A DNA stretch of 64,000 nt from CAIQPV01 sp963719855 (lineage in GTDB: Bacteria; Pseudomonadota; Gammaproteobacteria; Burkholderiales; Gallionellaceae). Location: the NCBI GenBank assembly GCA_963719855.1, contig CAVRDK010000004.1, positions 682,001 to 746,000 on the forward strand, given 5' to 3'. Below, one piece after another: positions 1 through 8,276 of the stretch (positions within the stretch are counted from its first letter, which is position 1; every line of letters starts with the position of its first letter). Position numbers and translations under genes: made by a program. The notes below the pieces were generated by a model. The model ran no database searches. It was not told where the DNA came from and saw only the letters and a list, made by a program, of their open reading frames with translations.

Positions 1-600
1 TTCAATTGCCTTGGCCACAAAAAGAAAATCCAGTGCTGTGGAAATGGATCGCGGGTCTTCCAGCATATGGCATATCAGATTGCGAGTGATAAAATTGTAT
101 TCCTCATTGACCTTGTTATCTTGCCGGATTACCTGAGTGGCGATGCTCGCATCCGACTTGGTAAAGGCTTCCATTGCGTTATCCGCCATGCTTAATGCCA
201 AGCTGGCGCAGTGGCTTATATCGACGGAACGGGGCAGGTTGAGTCCCCTATGCTGAAAAAGCATTTCCGCCCTGCGCGCAATCAGTTCCGCCTGGTCGCC
301 TATCCGTTCAAGATCGGTAGTGATTTTTAATACCGTCAGTATCGTCCGCAGGTCAACAGCTTCGGGTTGACGCTGTGCGAGAACCAGATTGCACTTCCGG
401 TCAATCTCGACTTCCAGGCTGTTGACCTGATAACCCAAATCCAGCACCCGCCTCATCAAGGCCGTATCGCCGCTATTCAAACTATCCATGGCGAGCCGAA
501 ACTGTTGCCTGACCAGCCCACCCATTTGCACAACGCCATCTATTAACGCATCAAGCTCAAGATCAAATCGCCTGGAAGTATGTTCGCCAGTTGTCACCAT
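1..600 (-). CDS. phoU: PhoU-type phosphate regulator (3' part outside window)
   Basis: This is a phosphate-signalling accessory protein of the PhoU family, which in characterised bacteria restrains the PhoR/PhoB system together with the Pst transporter. I translated the minus strand from the ATG at 598-600. The frame stays open to the left edge for 200 codons without a stop, so the C-terminus is missing. It is helical and shows the family-type stretch TDLERIGDQAELIARRAE near residue 95, plus a second-repeat helix around NKVNEEY. AGAAGGGG lies just upstream of the ATG. Pst genes would have to lie off the left edge, so linkage to them is unseen. The family call is firm. Confidence 0.88.
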   Translation of the reverse strand, partial: MVTTGEHTSRRFDLELDALIDGVVQMGGLVRQQFRLAMDSLNSGDTALMRRVLDLGYQVNSLEVEIDRKCNLVLAQRQPEAVDLRTILTVLKITTDLERIGDQAELIARRAEMLFQHRGLNLPRSVDISHCASLALSMADNAMEAFTKSDASIATQVIRQDNKVNEEYNFITRNLICHMLEDPRSISTALDFLFVAKAIE

Positions 601-775
601 AATATGCCCCTTCTGTTAGATGCTATTCGGGTATTAATATCTTTGTATCATCGGCGATGATGGCTATGTCCGTGTCGGCAGAAAATCATCCCCGGAAAGT
701 CGTCACGATACGATCATTCAGGCTATTCCCCCATGGCGCAATCAGCCATTTCATATGGCGGCAACGGCAAAAAGA

Positions 776-796
776 TGGCATCCGAAAAGGATGCCA
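776..796 (-). terminator. Rho-independent terminator, minus strand
   Basis: A perfect 8-bp stem (TGGCATCC / GGATGCCA) with a 5-nt loop is followed on the minus strand by TCTTTTTG. It lies about 160 bases past the stop of the EAL-CBS-GGDEF gene and before phoU. It would end that transcript and isolate phoU. The rest of the 601-957 gap holds no convincing gene. Confidence 0.65.
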
Positions 797-957
797 TAAA
801 GGGGAGAATAAATCCTTTTTACGTAATCTAATTTTATCATCCACCTACCCTGTAAATTATTACAGTAACGTTAAACGTAACTCCAATTCACACCTTACAG
901 GGATTTCGGGATGGGCGGCATTGATGCGGGGCGCAGATTAAGCAATGTTACGCATTT

Positions 958-2742
958 TCAGGGCGCTTTATTCTGCATGGTTTCTTTGGCATAATTTCTC
1001 TGGTTGATATACAGGCTATTGCCGTGCATTTTCTTGGCCATTTTCTTGGACTCGGCAGCAACTGACGCAATGTCACGGTGAGATTTAAATATATTTGGTT
1101 GAACCGGTACCGCCCCAACGGAAAGGGAACTCAGATTGTGAAATTCTTTTTCACCGCGCCGGTTCTCGACAACGTAACCGCCGCGCTCAATATCGTGCGG
1201 GCTGAAAAAAGACATGACATCCGCACCGAATTTTTCCAGTATGGTCCGGCAACGTTGTTCCCAGTCCGTGCTACGGAACAATGCAATAAAATCGTCCCCG
1301 CCGATGTGTCCCACAAAATCGATTTCCTGATCACACTGTTCGCTGATGACCTTCGCCGTCATCTGTATCATCGCGTCGCCCATGCTGAAACCGTAGACAT
1401 CATTAAACGGCTTGAAATTGTCCAGGTCGAAATAGCAAACGCAAAATGGTTCCTCGTCTGCCAGCAGCGCATCAATGTGCTCGTCGATGGGAGAGTTGCC
1501 GGGCAAACCGGTCAGCGGGTTGGCATAACGGGCGGACTGGATCTGCATTTCGGTTATTTCATGAATCAATTTCTGGCTGGTGCCGACGCCCAGATAAAGG
1601 CCGTTCTCGGTAAAAATAAAGCCCAGCGACACATGGCGCTGATCTTCCGCCAACAGGCGGCTTAATTCCTGGATGGAAATATTCCTGTCCACAATCAACG
1701 GTTCCGGATCCATGAAAGTTGAGCAGGACTTTTTCCCATACAGTTCGCGCTGGTAAGGCCGTGCAAACCGGTTAATAAAGACACTGCGGTTGATCAGTCC
1801 GACCGGAACCTTGTTGTTGGTTACCGCAACCACGGAGAGTTGCGGGTTTTTTTCGAATACCTGAAACACCTCCTCGTTATTTTTCTCCAGAGAAAAGGCC
1901 GGCGTTTTTTCCATGATGGCATCGATGCTGTTGTGCTCATGATTGGTTATTTCATTTTTGGCCGCCAATATATTACTAACCTCACGTGGAGTGACTCTCA
2001 GGGGTTTCTTGCTGGGTCTTGCTATGAAGCATCCTTGCCCGAGTGAAATGCCAAGTTCTTTTGCCAGAAGAAGCTCGCCGCGAGTTTCGATGCCTTCGGC
2101 AATGGCTATAAAGCCTGAACTTTCGGCAATCTCCAGCAACGATTTGATCAATTGGACTTTAATGGGATCTTTGTCGATGTCCTGAATCAAATGCTGGTTT
2201 ATTTTTATACAGGAGGGATAGATTTCAGGCTGAGATTGAAGCATGGAAAATATCTCCCCGTGATCTTTCAGGGCGACCTTGTAGCCGAGTTCGGTGTAGC
2301 GCGAAATAATTTTCAACAGGAAGTTTGGATTGCTGGCGTCACACGGTTCATGCACGCATAAGGTAATGACGATACGCTGCGGATCAATCCCGGATTTTTC
2401 GACGGCATGAGCAACCTGGACTTCCTTGAATTTGTGTTCCAGAAAAACGTCAACATTCAGCTTGAGAAATAAAATTCCTTGCAGCTTTAGTTCGGCGAAG
2501 CTATCTATCGTCAACTGACAACAAAGGTTTTCCAGATCGAGAAGCCTGCCAGCTTGCTGCGCGATACGATGGAGCCGGACAGGAGAGTGCAGCAAGTCAT
2601 CGGATGGGCCGCGTATTTGTCCCTCATAACCGATAATGTGGCCGTTAGCCAGATCGATTATGGGTTGGAAAAGAACTCCCAAACGCCGATGTTCAATGAC
2701 ATCGAATAATTGCTGAATGGGTTCCGAATGATCACGTGCCAT
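958..2742 (-). CDS. EAL-CBS-GGDEF protein with degenerate EAL domain
   Basis: Predicted cyclic-di-GMP protein of 594 aa without membrane segments. The order is an EAL-like domain (about residues 15-250), a CBS-type pair (about 275-400) and GGDEF (about 410-570). The GGDEF signature is GGDDF after FDLDNFKPFND, so diguanylate cyclase activity is plausible; the inhibitory RxxD site is QEID, so it lacks the arginine. The EAL domain looks dead: the signature reads EGQ, the metal-binding DD of ALDDLG is KD in ALKDHG, and the usual IELTE is ITLCV. I infer that it serves as a sensor or nucleotide-binding module. The CBS pair may bind adenine nucleotides. Its closest relative in the window is the intact EAL gene at 3620, transcribed divergently. 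Confidence 0.87.
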   Translation of the reverse strand: MARDHSEPIQQLFDVIEHRRLGVLFQPIIDLANGHIIGYEGQIRGPSDDLLHSPVRLHRIAQQAGRLLDLENLCCQLTIDSFAELKLQGILFLKLNVDVFLEHKFKEVQVAHAVEKSGIDPQRIVITLCVHEPCDASNPNFLLKIISRYTELGYKVALKDHGEIFSMLQSQPEIYPSCIKINQHLIQDIDKDPIKVQLIKSLLEIAESSGFIAIAEGIETRGELLLAKELGISLGQGCFIARPSKKPLRVTPREVSNILAAKNEITNHEHNSIDAIMEKTPAFSLEKNNEEVFQVFEKNPQLSVVAVTNNKVPVGLINRSVFINRFARPYQRELYGKKSCSTFMDPEPLIVDRNISIQELSRLLAEDQRHVSLGFIFTENGLYLGVGTSQKLIHEITEMQIQSARYANPLTGLPGNSPIDEHIDALLADEEPFCVCYFDLDNFKPFNDVYGFSMGDAMIQMTAKVISEQCDQEIDFVGHIGGDDFIALFRSTDWEQRCRTILEKFGADVMSFFSPHDIERGGYVVENRRGEKEFHNLSSLSVGAVPVQPNIFKSHRDIASVAAESKKMAKKMHGNSLYINQRNYAKETMQNKAP

Positions 2743-2972
2743 TTACCCTCCGCCGAAGTTAGCAGGCAATACTACTCGCAGGATATGACGGTATTGTTAC
2801 GTTTGAATCTGGAAGCGGCACTTTCTTAAAGTGAATTCTCGTGTTCGTAAATATATATTTAATAAGCGGCTAATGGGAATGTAATCAGCAATGGCTAACC
2901 TGTTGCCAACTTGTATGGGGCGACCGCTTTGAAAATGATTTAAGTCTGATTATTTGACAAGGAGTATTGAAA

Positions 2973-3077
2973 ATGACCTCTTCATCGCAGTTGTTCGTCT
3001 TCATTGTATTTGGTATGGCAGGCGCCTTAATGCCCGGGATTATTTTGCCTATCGCAACCGGGCAGCACGCGCAATGA
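2973..3077 (+). CDS. small single-pass membrane protein (34 aa), first of three
   Basis: A 34-codon gene starting at ATG 2973 with AAGGAG eight bases upstream. The product is one hydrophobic helix (QLFVFIVFGMAGALMPGIILP) with a short polar tail. I do not recognise the family. Its stop codon overlaps the next start (ATGA at 3074-3077), which suggests translational coupling. The strong ribosome site, the hydrophobic character and the tight spacing with two further tiny genes support a real coding unit. No homologue could be checked. Confidence 0.5.
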   Translation: MTSSSQLFVFIVFGMAGALMPGIILPIATGQHAQ

Positions 3078-3211
3078 GGCCACCTATTAGAAGCCGCTAT
3101 GCAGTGAAGATACTTCGCTATTTTTGTGTGCCTGTCGAAATTTATTTTGTATTTCTTACGTTTCATGTGTTGACCAGCTTGGGGGGTACTCAACCATTCT
3201 TTATCATTTGA
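3074..3211 (+). CDS. small membrane protein (45 aa), second of three
   Basis: This 45-codon gene overlaps the preceding tiny gene by ATGA. The product has a basic N-terminus (RPPIRSRYAVKILRY) and then one hydrophobic segment (VPVEIYFVFLTFHVLTSL), so the positive-inside rule predicts the N-terminus in the cytoplasm. No family was recognised. It ends 13 bases before the start of the third small gene. Its reality depends on coupling to its neighbour, since it has no separate strong ribosome site. Confidence 0.42.
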   Translation: MRPPIRSRYAVKILRYFCVPVEIYFVFLTFHVLTSLGGTQPFFII

Positions 3212-3224
3212 TGGGGAGGTAAAG

Positions 3225-3317
3225 ATGAGCTATTCATTCTTGGTAATCCTGCTCGTGTTTGTATTGGCTTGCGCCATGATGGTAGGAGCGTTCTGGTCGA
3301 GTTTGCACAGTGAGTAA
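3225..3317 (+). CDS. small single-pass membrane protein (30 aa), third of three
   Basis: A 30-codon gene with a very strong ribosome site (GGGGAGG five bases before ATG 3225). The protein is nearly all one transmembrane helix (SFLVILLVFVLACAMMVGAF), ending in WSSLHSE. The size and shape recall accessory subunits of respiratory oxidases such as CydX, but I see no specific match and no oxidase gene nearby, so I give no function. It is the best supported of the three tiny genes. Confidence 0.52.
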   Translation: MSYSFLVILLVFVLACAMMVGAFWSSLHSE

Positions 3318-3425
3318 GATTAAGTCAGTTGCTTCACAAATTGATCGCGACAATAGTGATTTCATTATCTACGCAGTAATTGATTGTCTAATATGCCTAT
3401 GAACAATTTCCAGCTAGGCACTATT

Positions 3426-3544
3426 GTAGGATGAGTGAAGCGCAGCATAACCCATCAATGCCGCTGTCAGAAGACGACAGTCAAGTGGCTGGTTATGGGC
3501 CGGGTACCCGAACGATAGGTTACGCTTTGCTCCACCCATCCTAC
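3426..3544. repeat. GTAGGATG palindromic repeat (family C) with half a family-B unit inside
   Basis: The unit is bounded by GTAGGATGAGTGAAGC and GCTCCACCCATCCTAC in inverted orientation, matching the copies at 43612 and 47231. Its middle (about 3468-3503) carries CAAGTGGCTGGTTATG, the right half of repeat family B. It looks like a mosaic extragenic palindrome. The surrounding 3318-3619 gap holds nothing else that I can identify. Confidence 0.7.
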
Positions 3545-3619
3545 TGAAAACCATATAGAGGCATAACTAACAGAAGCACAACATCACTTGCGGTTCTAAT
3601 TAAAAAGAAGGAGTAGCAC

Positions 3620-4456
3620 ATGTTTGCAAATTCACAAGTTAAGGAGCATCGCCCAGATCAGGATATCGTCCTGCAATTTGCTGATTTTTCCCCTGCTGTA
3701 GCCTTGGCGGAAGGCGGCATGACACCGCTCCACGAAATCCTTCAGCAGCGCAAGCTGAGCGCGTTGTTTCAGCCTATTCTGGACATGAAAAGCGGAGAAA
3801 TAGCGGGGTACGAAGGGCTGATCCGGGGTCCTGCCGACAGCCCGCTGCATTCCCCTTTTAATTTGTTTGGTACGGCGCGCAGATATGGACTGGCACTGGA
3901 GACGGAAATGTTGAGCCGCCATATCGTGCTGGAAACTTTTGCGCAACTCGACTTGCCCGGCAACTTGTTTCTCAATGTTAGCCCTGAGACCTTGACCCAC
4001 CCGCGCTTCAAGAATGGCCGTACTCTGGATTTTATGATGGAAGTCGGCATTGCACCGGAGCGGGTGATTATCGAACTTACCGAAAATCAACCGACTTATG
4101 ATTTTGCCACCATGTGCAGCGCCTTGTTGCACTACCGAACCATGGGCTTCCAGATTGCTCTGGACGATTTGGGTGAAGGTTTTTCCAGCTTGCGCCTGTG
4201 GTCAGAGTTGCGGCCTGACATCGTCAAGATCGACATGCATTTTGTGCAAGGTGTGGATACCGACCCAGTCAAGCTGCAATTCCTGAAGTCCATTCAGTGC
4301 ATCGCAGAAAGCTGTGGCACCCATGTGGTTGCCGAGGGGGTGGAAACAGAAGCCGAATTCAGGATAGTAAAAGATATTGGCATCGCATTGGGACAAGGCT
4401 ATTTCATTGCGCGTCCCAGCTCGACCCCCACGGGCAAGATTTGCTGCGCGAATTGA
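3620..4456 (+). CDS. EAL-domain c-di-GMP phosphodiesterase (truncated relative of EAL-CBS-GGDEF)
   Basis: Predicted phosphodiesterase that hydrolyses cyclic-di-GMP, 278 aa. All key EAL motifs are intact: EGL in GYEGLIRGP, FLNVSP, IELTEN, ALDDLGEGFSSL with the metal-binding DD, VKID and the glutamate of VAEGVETEAE. AAGGAG precedes the ATG. The reading frame stops right after the conserved GQGYFIARPSSTP. In another frame (4432-4479) the DNA then encodes GQDLLRELTKMQIEAG, closely like the linker before GGDEF in the 594-aa neighbour (LIHEITEMQI). This suggests that an ancestor with CBS and GGDEF domains lost them through deletion. The remaining domain is complete and probably active. Confidence 0.88.
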   Translation: MFANSQVKEHRPDQDIVLQFADFSPAVALAEGGMTPLHEILQQRKLSALFQPILDMKSGEIAGYEGLIRGPADSPLHSPFNLFGTARRYGLALETEMLSRHIVLETFAQLDLPGNLFLNVSPETLTHPRFKNGRTLDFMMEVGIAPERVIIELTENQPTYDFATMCSALLHYRTMGFQIALDDLGEGFSSLRLWSELRPDIVKIDMHFVQGVDTDPVKLQFLKSIQCIAESCGTHVVAEGVETEAEFRIVKDIGIALGQGYFIARPSSTPTGKICCAN

Positions 4457-4471
4457 CGAAAATGCAGATCG

Positions 4472-4500
4472 AGGCTGGGCACCGTTTATGTGCCCAGCCT
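4472..4500. terminator. strong hairpin between converging genes
   Basis: A perfect 11-bp GC-rich stem (AGGCTGGGCAC / GTGCCCAGCCT) with a 7-base loop sits between the EAL gene and the converging membrane-protein gene. The following plus-strand bases are only moderately T-rich, so terminator function is likely but not certain. Confidence 0.6.
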
Positions 4501-4506
4501 ACGTCA

Positions 4507-5148
4507 TTATTTCATTTGCACAGGCGGTTTCTTGTCGTCGTCAGGCTGCGCTGCGGCGCTTACCCTTTCCTTGGCGAGCGCCGCACGTAAAACTTCGCGC
4601 TTGGCCTGAAAATCATCCGCTTCGCCATAGTCCAGAAACTTGGCATAGCGTGCATTAGCTCCCAGAATTTTATGCGCATGTTTGATCGGGCAAAAATATT
4701 GTTCGGTGCGCGCCGTAATTTCGAGCGCGTAGGCAATCAATCCGTTGCCATAAGAGCAGTACAGACAGTGAGCCTTATCGAAGAAATTGAGATAAGCCAG
4801 GTGTCGATGGTCAAACACGATATAGTCGGATCGTCGTGCCTTGGCGATGCCGTAGATCGGAAAACAAGTCGTCTGGTAAATTGTGACACAAATATCCAAT
4901 AGGATCAGCGGAACAATCATGCCGTAGATGACGGGTGCGGTAATATAATTTTGCGGGCGGACACCAAGAAACCAGCGAAACATCCCCATCTTAAGCTGGC
5001 GGTGTGTATCCCTGACTGAGCGTTCGAATTCGACGCGCTTGCCCTTTATTTGATATAAGAAGTTATGTTCCTGTTCATGTAGCGACTCCCGCAACTCATC
5101 CTCAAGAGCCGTTATCTGGCCGAGAATGTGACGGATTTTTTCATTCAT
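4507..5148 (-). CDS. conserved membrane protein with CxxC motif
   Basis: A 213-aa protein of unrecognised function. Residues 1-55 are charged and probably helical or coiled. One or two hydrophobic segments follow (about 65-95, ITAPVIYGMIVPLILLDICVTIYQ). Then comes a conserved-looking cysteine region, HCLYCSYGNG, and YFCPIKHAHKILGA with a further cysteine and histidines. The paired cysteines and histidines suggest a metal or redox site. The C-terminus is charged (AKREVLRAALAKER). It converges with the EAL gene. Function cannot be assigned from sequence alone. Confidence 0.72.
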   Translation of the reverse strand: MNEKIRHILGQITALEDELRESLHEQEHNFLYQIKGKRVEFERSVRDTHRQLKMGMFRWFLGVRPQNYITAPVIYGMIVPLILLDICVTIYQTTCFPIYGIAKARRSDYIVFDHRHLAYLNFFDKAHCLYCSYGNGLIAYALEITARTEQYFCPIKHAHKILGANARYAKFLDYGEADDFQAKREVLRAALAKERVSAAAQPDDDKKPPVQMK

Positions 5149-5245
5149 AAAGCGTTGCTCCCATCTCAGCTTGTTGTGTCGTCGTGCGGGATTGCCTGGC
5201 GACAGATGTTGCTGTCACCAGTTCTGTGGTGGTTTCGGCATCCTG

Positions 5246-5680
5246 CTAACGCGCCTTGGGTGCAAGCTTCAAGCCTTGCACCTTGTCAGTGGGTGCAATG
5301 CTGTTCTTGGCGAACCAGCCACTGTTCATTTCCAGCGCATACAACGCATCGCCTTGTGAATTGTGGGTAACGGTGGTGTTGGGCCTCATCTCCTCGATGT
5401 TGATGATGCTGCCGTCGGCGGCGATGAAAGCAATGCTCAATGGTAACAGCGTGTCCTTCATCCAGAATTTGTACCTGTCGGCTTTTTCAAACACGAACAG
5501 CATGCCGCAGTCTGCGCACAAGTGGCCGCGTCGCATGAGTCCGCGTTCGCGGCTTTGTTCCGTATTGGCGATTTCGGCCTGGACGGAATGCGCACCTATC
5601 TTGAGGATAATTCCTTCTGCCCAAGCCTCAGGCAGAAGGAAGGTGAGGCAAAGCAATAAGGTTATGCTGATAATCTTCAT
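5246..5680 (-). CDS. DUF192 family exported protein
   Basis: A 144-aa protein if it starts at the ATG of MKIISITLLLCLTFLLPEAWA, a typical Sec signal peptide. A longer start at 5722 would place 14 residues in front of the signal and is less likely. The mature part matches DUF192: RGLMRRGHLCADCGMLFVF, KFWMKDTLLPLSIAFI, ALEMNSGWFAKNSIAPTDKV. The family is small, periplasmic or secreted, and of unsettled function. It stands alone, divergent from the GGDEF gene downstream. No clear ribosome site is visible. Confidence 0.8.
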   Translation of the reverse strand: MKIISITLLLCLTFLLPEAWAEGIILKIGAHSVQAEIANTEQSRERGLMRRGHLCADCGMLFVFEKADRYKFWMKDTLLPLSIAFIAADGSIINIEEMRPNTTVTHNSQGDALYALEMNSGWFAKNSIAPTDKVQGLKLAPKAR

Positions 5681-5912
5681 GGTATATATGATATCAGACG
5701 TTAGTCCCGTCTGATTGTTCATACAGTTACTGCTGACTCGGAAAGTGGTACTATAAAATGAGGGTTGCGAGTCTTATTACGAATTACGAACTGAACAAGC
5801 GCCGTACGATTATCTGGAAGGTTCCGGTATACGAAAGTGGAAAGAGCGTGTAACGGTAGATGGCAAGGTTATCGCCTTTCCAGAAGGCGATTTCTTCCGT
5901 TGAAAGGGGAGA

Positions 5913-7106
5913 ATGTCCATGATGCAAAACAATACCGCCAAGAAGAATGAGTCCCGTCTGAAAAGGGTTCTCATGTCCGCAGCTGGCAAGCTGCTTGGCG
6001 ATATTCCTCAAGAAGAGATGTGCTGCCTGTTTTCACCCAAGGAGCATATGGCGCTTCTCTCCGCTCGCCGGGCGGGAATGGTGATTTCTCGCGTACGCTT
6101 GGTGGCGGCTCTGTTTGCCGTGCTTACTCCATTGTGGATCGTAATTGACATAGTCGTTTTTGCTTGGCCCTTGTCAACGATGCTGGCGTTAGGGCGCATT
6201 GTGGTAAGCGTCGCTTTCGCCGCGCTGGCGTTGCAGTACCGCCGATCCAGCCGCATGCGCGACGCCTATCTCGCCTTAGTCGCGATGTTCGCCATTCCCA
6301 CGCTGTTTTTTATCTATTCCCAACAGCTTATTTCCATGTATCGGCTGGTTGATTTTGCGGTGTCTGTGTCTGTCGGTTATGCCTTCCTGCCTTTCGTCAT
6401 GATGGCTGGATTGAGCATATTTCCATTGACGGTGTTCGAAGGTGCCGCTTTCGCTTTCCCGGTGTTGATGGCGGATTTGTACTCCGAACTGGCAGGGTAC
6501 AAAGCGATCAGCACCAGTGCTTTCCTCGGCACCTTCTGGTTGCTGTTGCTCATCGCTGTCGTGGCCATCTTCGCTGGCATGAGCCAGCTCGGATTTATGA
6601 TCGTTCTGGTGCGGCAGACGATACGTGACACGCTTACCGGCTGTTTTTCCCGATTGTCCGGCGAGGAGCTGCTGGACATGCAATTCATCCTCTCCACCCG
6701 AAACAAATCCCCGTTGTCTTTGGCTTTCATCGACATCGACAACTTCAAGTCGGTGAACGACAATTACGGGCATGAGAGCGGGGATCGCGTACTCGCGTCC
6801 GTGGCGAACAGCATGCGCAGTACCTTGCGCTCCGGCGAGATGCTGGTGCGATGGGGCGGCGAGGAATTTATCATCATCTTCCCGGGCGCCTATTGTACAA
6901 ATGCACTGGAAGCCATCGAGAGATTGAGGGGGAGTGGTCTCGGTACCCGGCCCGACGGCCAGCCGGTCACGGTGAGCATCGGCCTGGCGGAGCGTACAAG
7001 GGACAGTACGGCGGATTGGCGTCAGTTGGTGGAGACCGCCGACCGCCGCATGTACCTCGCCAAGCAGGGTGGCAAGGATCGCGTGGTGTGCGAGGAGCCA
7101 GTATGA
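5913..7106 (+). CDS. membrane-anchored diguanylate cyclase (GGDEF)
   Basis: Predicted diguanylate cyclase of 397 aa. Residues about 50-235 form roughly six transmembrane helices without a recognisable sensor domain. The C-terminal GGDEF domain has FIDIDNFKSVNDNYGHESGD and the active signature RWGGEEF. At the inhibitory-site position it reads RSGE instead of RxxD, so product inhibition may be weakened. The start at 5913 is supported by AGGGGAG directly upstream. Two further in-frame ATG codons follow within three residues. It belongs to a local set of cyclic-di-GMP genes but is transcribed alone. Confidence 0.9.
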   Translation: MSMMQNNTAKKNESRLKRVLMSAAGKLLGDIPQEEMCCLFSPKEHMALLSARRAGMVISRVRLVAALFAVLTPLWIVIDIVVFAWPLSTMLALGRIVVSVAFAALALQYRRSSRMRDAYLALVAMFAIPTLFFIYSQQLISMYRLVDFAVSVSVGYAFLPFVMMAGLSIFPLTVFEGAAFAFPVLMADLYSELAGYKAISTSAFLGTFWLLLLIAVVAIFAGMSQLGFMIVLVRQTIRDTLTGCFSRLSGEELLDMQFILSTRNKSPLSLAFIDIDNFKSVNDNYGHESGDRVLASVANSMRSTLRSGEMLVRWGGEEFIIIFPGAYCTNALEAIERLRGSGLGTRPDGQPVTVSIGLAERTRDSTADWRQLVETADRRMYLAKQGGKDRVVCEEPV

Positions 7107-7280
7107 GCGGCTGTCGCGTGTTATGTTCCCTTATGTGTAACGGCTCGCATTTAATGTTGCTGGCGTGGGTTTAATCGCCAGTGGCCATTACTAATTGGGG
7201 CTAACACGGTCCGGTTTTTTTCCAGTAGGCTATGCGATGGGCTACAATCCCATCCGATATTTGACCTGCTTTCTTGAACC

Positions 7281-8060
7281 ATGAACCCTACCCTCGTTTT
7301 CGACATTGAAACCATTCCCGACATCGCGGGCTTGCGCAGCCTGTATGAGCTGGACAGCGCAGTAAGCGACAAGCAAGTGGCGGAGATGGCTTTCCAAATG
7401 CGCCGCCAGAAAACCGGCAGTGATTTTCTGCAACATCATCTGCATCGTGTCGCGGCGATTTCCTGCGTATTGCGTGAGGGCGACAACTTCAAAGTGTGGT
7501 CGCTGGGCGAACCGGACGAGGATGAAGGCAGCCTCATCCAGCGTTTCTTCGACGGCGTCGAAAAGTACACGCCGCAGATCGTGTCGTGGAACGGCGGCGG
7601 CTTTGATCTGCCGGTGCTGCACTATCGCGGCCTGATCCACGGCGTGCAGTGCCCGCGCTATTGGGATCAGGGCGAAGATGACAAGGACTTCAAGTGGAAC
7701 AACTACATCAGCCGCTATCATTCGCGCCACCTCGACTTGATGGACTTGCTTGCCATGTACACCGGCCGCGCCAACGCGCCGCTGGACGAACTGGCCAAGC
7801 TGATCGGCTTCCCCGGCAAGCTGGGCATGGACGGCAGTAAAGTGTGGGAGGCATACCAGCAAGGCAAGCTCGTCGAAATCCGCAATTACTGCGAAACCGA
7901 CGTGGTGAACACCTATCTCGTGTTTGCGCGCTTCCAGTTGATGCGCGGGCAATTCACCAAAGCGCGCTACCAGCAGGAATGCGAACTGATCCGCTCCACT
8001 CTGGCTAAATCAGACGAACCGCACTGGAAAGAATTTTTGGCGCAGTGGGCAATCCCGTAA
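7281..8060 (+). CDS. DEDDy 3'-5' exonuclease, DNA polymerase B exonuclease-like
   Basis: A 259-aa predicted 3'-5' exonuclease of the RNase H fold. Exo I is FDIETIP near the N-terminus, Exo II is WNGGGFDLPVL (about residue 105), and Exo III is YCETDVVNTY (about 205), the DEDDy arrangement. The family is often labelled predicted 3'-5' exonuclease related to the PolB exonuclease domain, and its cellular role is not well defined. The gene lies 215 bases before rlmD with a palindromic repeat between them. A TACAAT hexamer lies about 45 bases upstream as a possible -10 element. Confidence 0.85.
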   Translation: MNPTLVFDIETIPDIAGLRSLYELDSAVSDKQVAEMAFQMRRQKTGSDFLQHHLHRVAAISCVLREGDNFKVWSLGEPDEDEGSLIQRFFDGVEKYTPQIVSWNGGGFDLPVLHYRGLIHGVQCPRYWDQGEDDKDFKWNNYISRYHSRHLDLMDLLAMYTGRANAPLDELAKLIGFPGKLGMDGSKVWEAYQQGKLVEIRNYCETDVVNTYLVFARFQLMRGQFTKARYQQECELIRSTLAKSDEPHWKEFLAQWAIP

Positions 8061-8136
8061 ATGAGCAATTCCAGCTTCTCATTAAGCAATGACAATAATT
8101 ATGCGGGATGTCTGAAGAATTTATGGCCGGGCATCC

Positions 8137-8192
8137 GTGGGAGCGGCTTTAGCCGCGAAACAACAAAAGATCGCGGCTAAAGCCGCTCCCAC
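8137..8192. repeat. palindromic repeat family D, copy 1
   Basis: GTGGGAGCGGCTTTAGCCGC is repeated inverted after a 10-base centre, making a 23-bp near-perfect hairpin. A second copy lies at 56669 between livG and livF. It lies in the gap between the exonuclease gene and rlmD. Confidence 0.85.
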
Positions 8193-8276
8193 AAAATCCT
8201 GAGTACATCTTGAACTAATCCTCTGGATTCCCGTCTTCATAAGAATGACGGCTTTGAATAATTTTTAACTTAACCT

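Noticed and set aside
657..941. 94-codon open frame on the plus strand between phoU and the GGDEF gene
   Set aside because: No ribosome site, no recognisable composition, and it spans a terminator hairpin; the gap reads as non-coding.
5758..5856. 32-codon frame (MRVASLITNYELNKRRTIIW) before the GGDEF gene
   Set aside because: There is no ribosome site at a usable distance and no hydrophobic or conserved pattern, so it is not reported as a gene.
8137..8192. CRISPR-like repeats
   Set aside because: The repeats are single palindromes scattered between genes; no array of regular repeats and spacers exists in the window.
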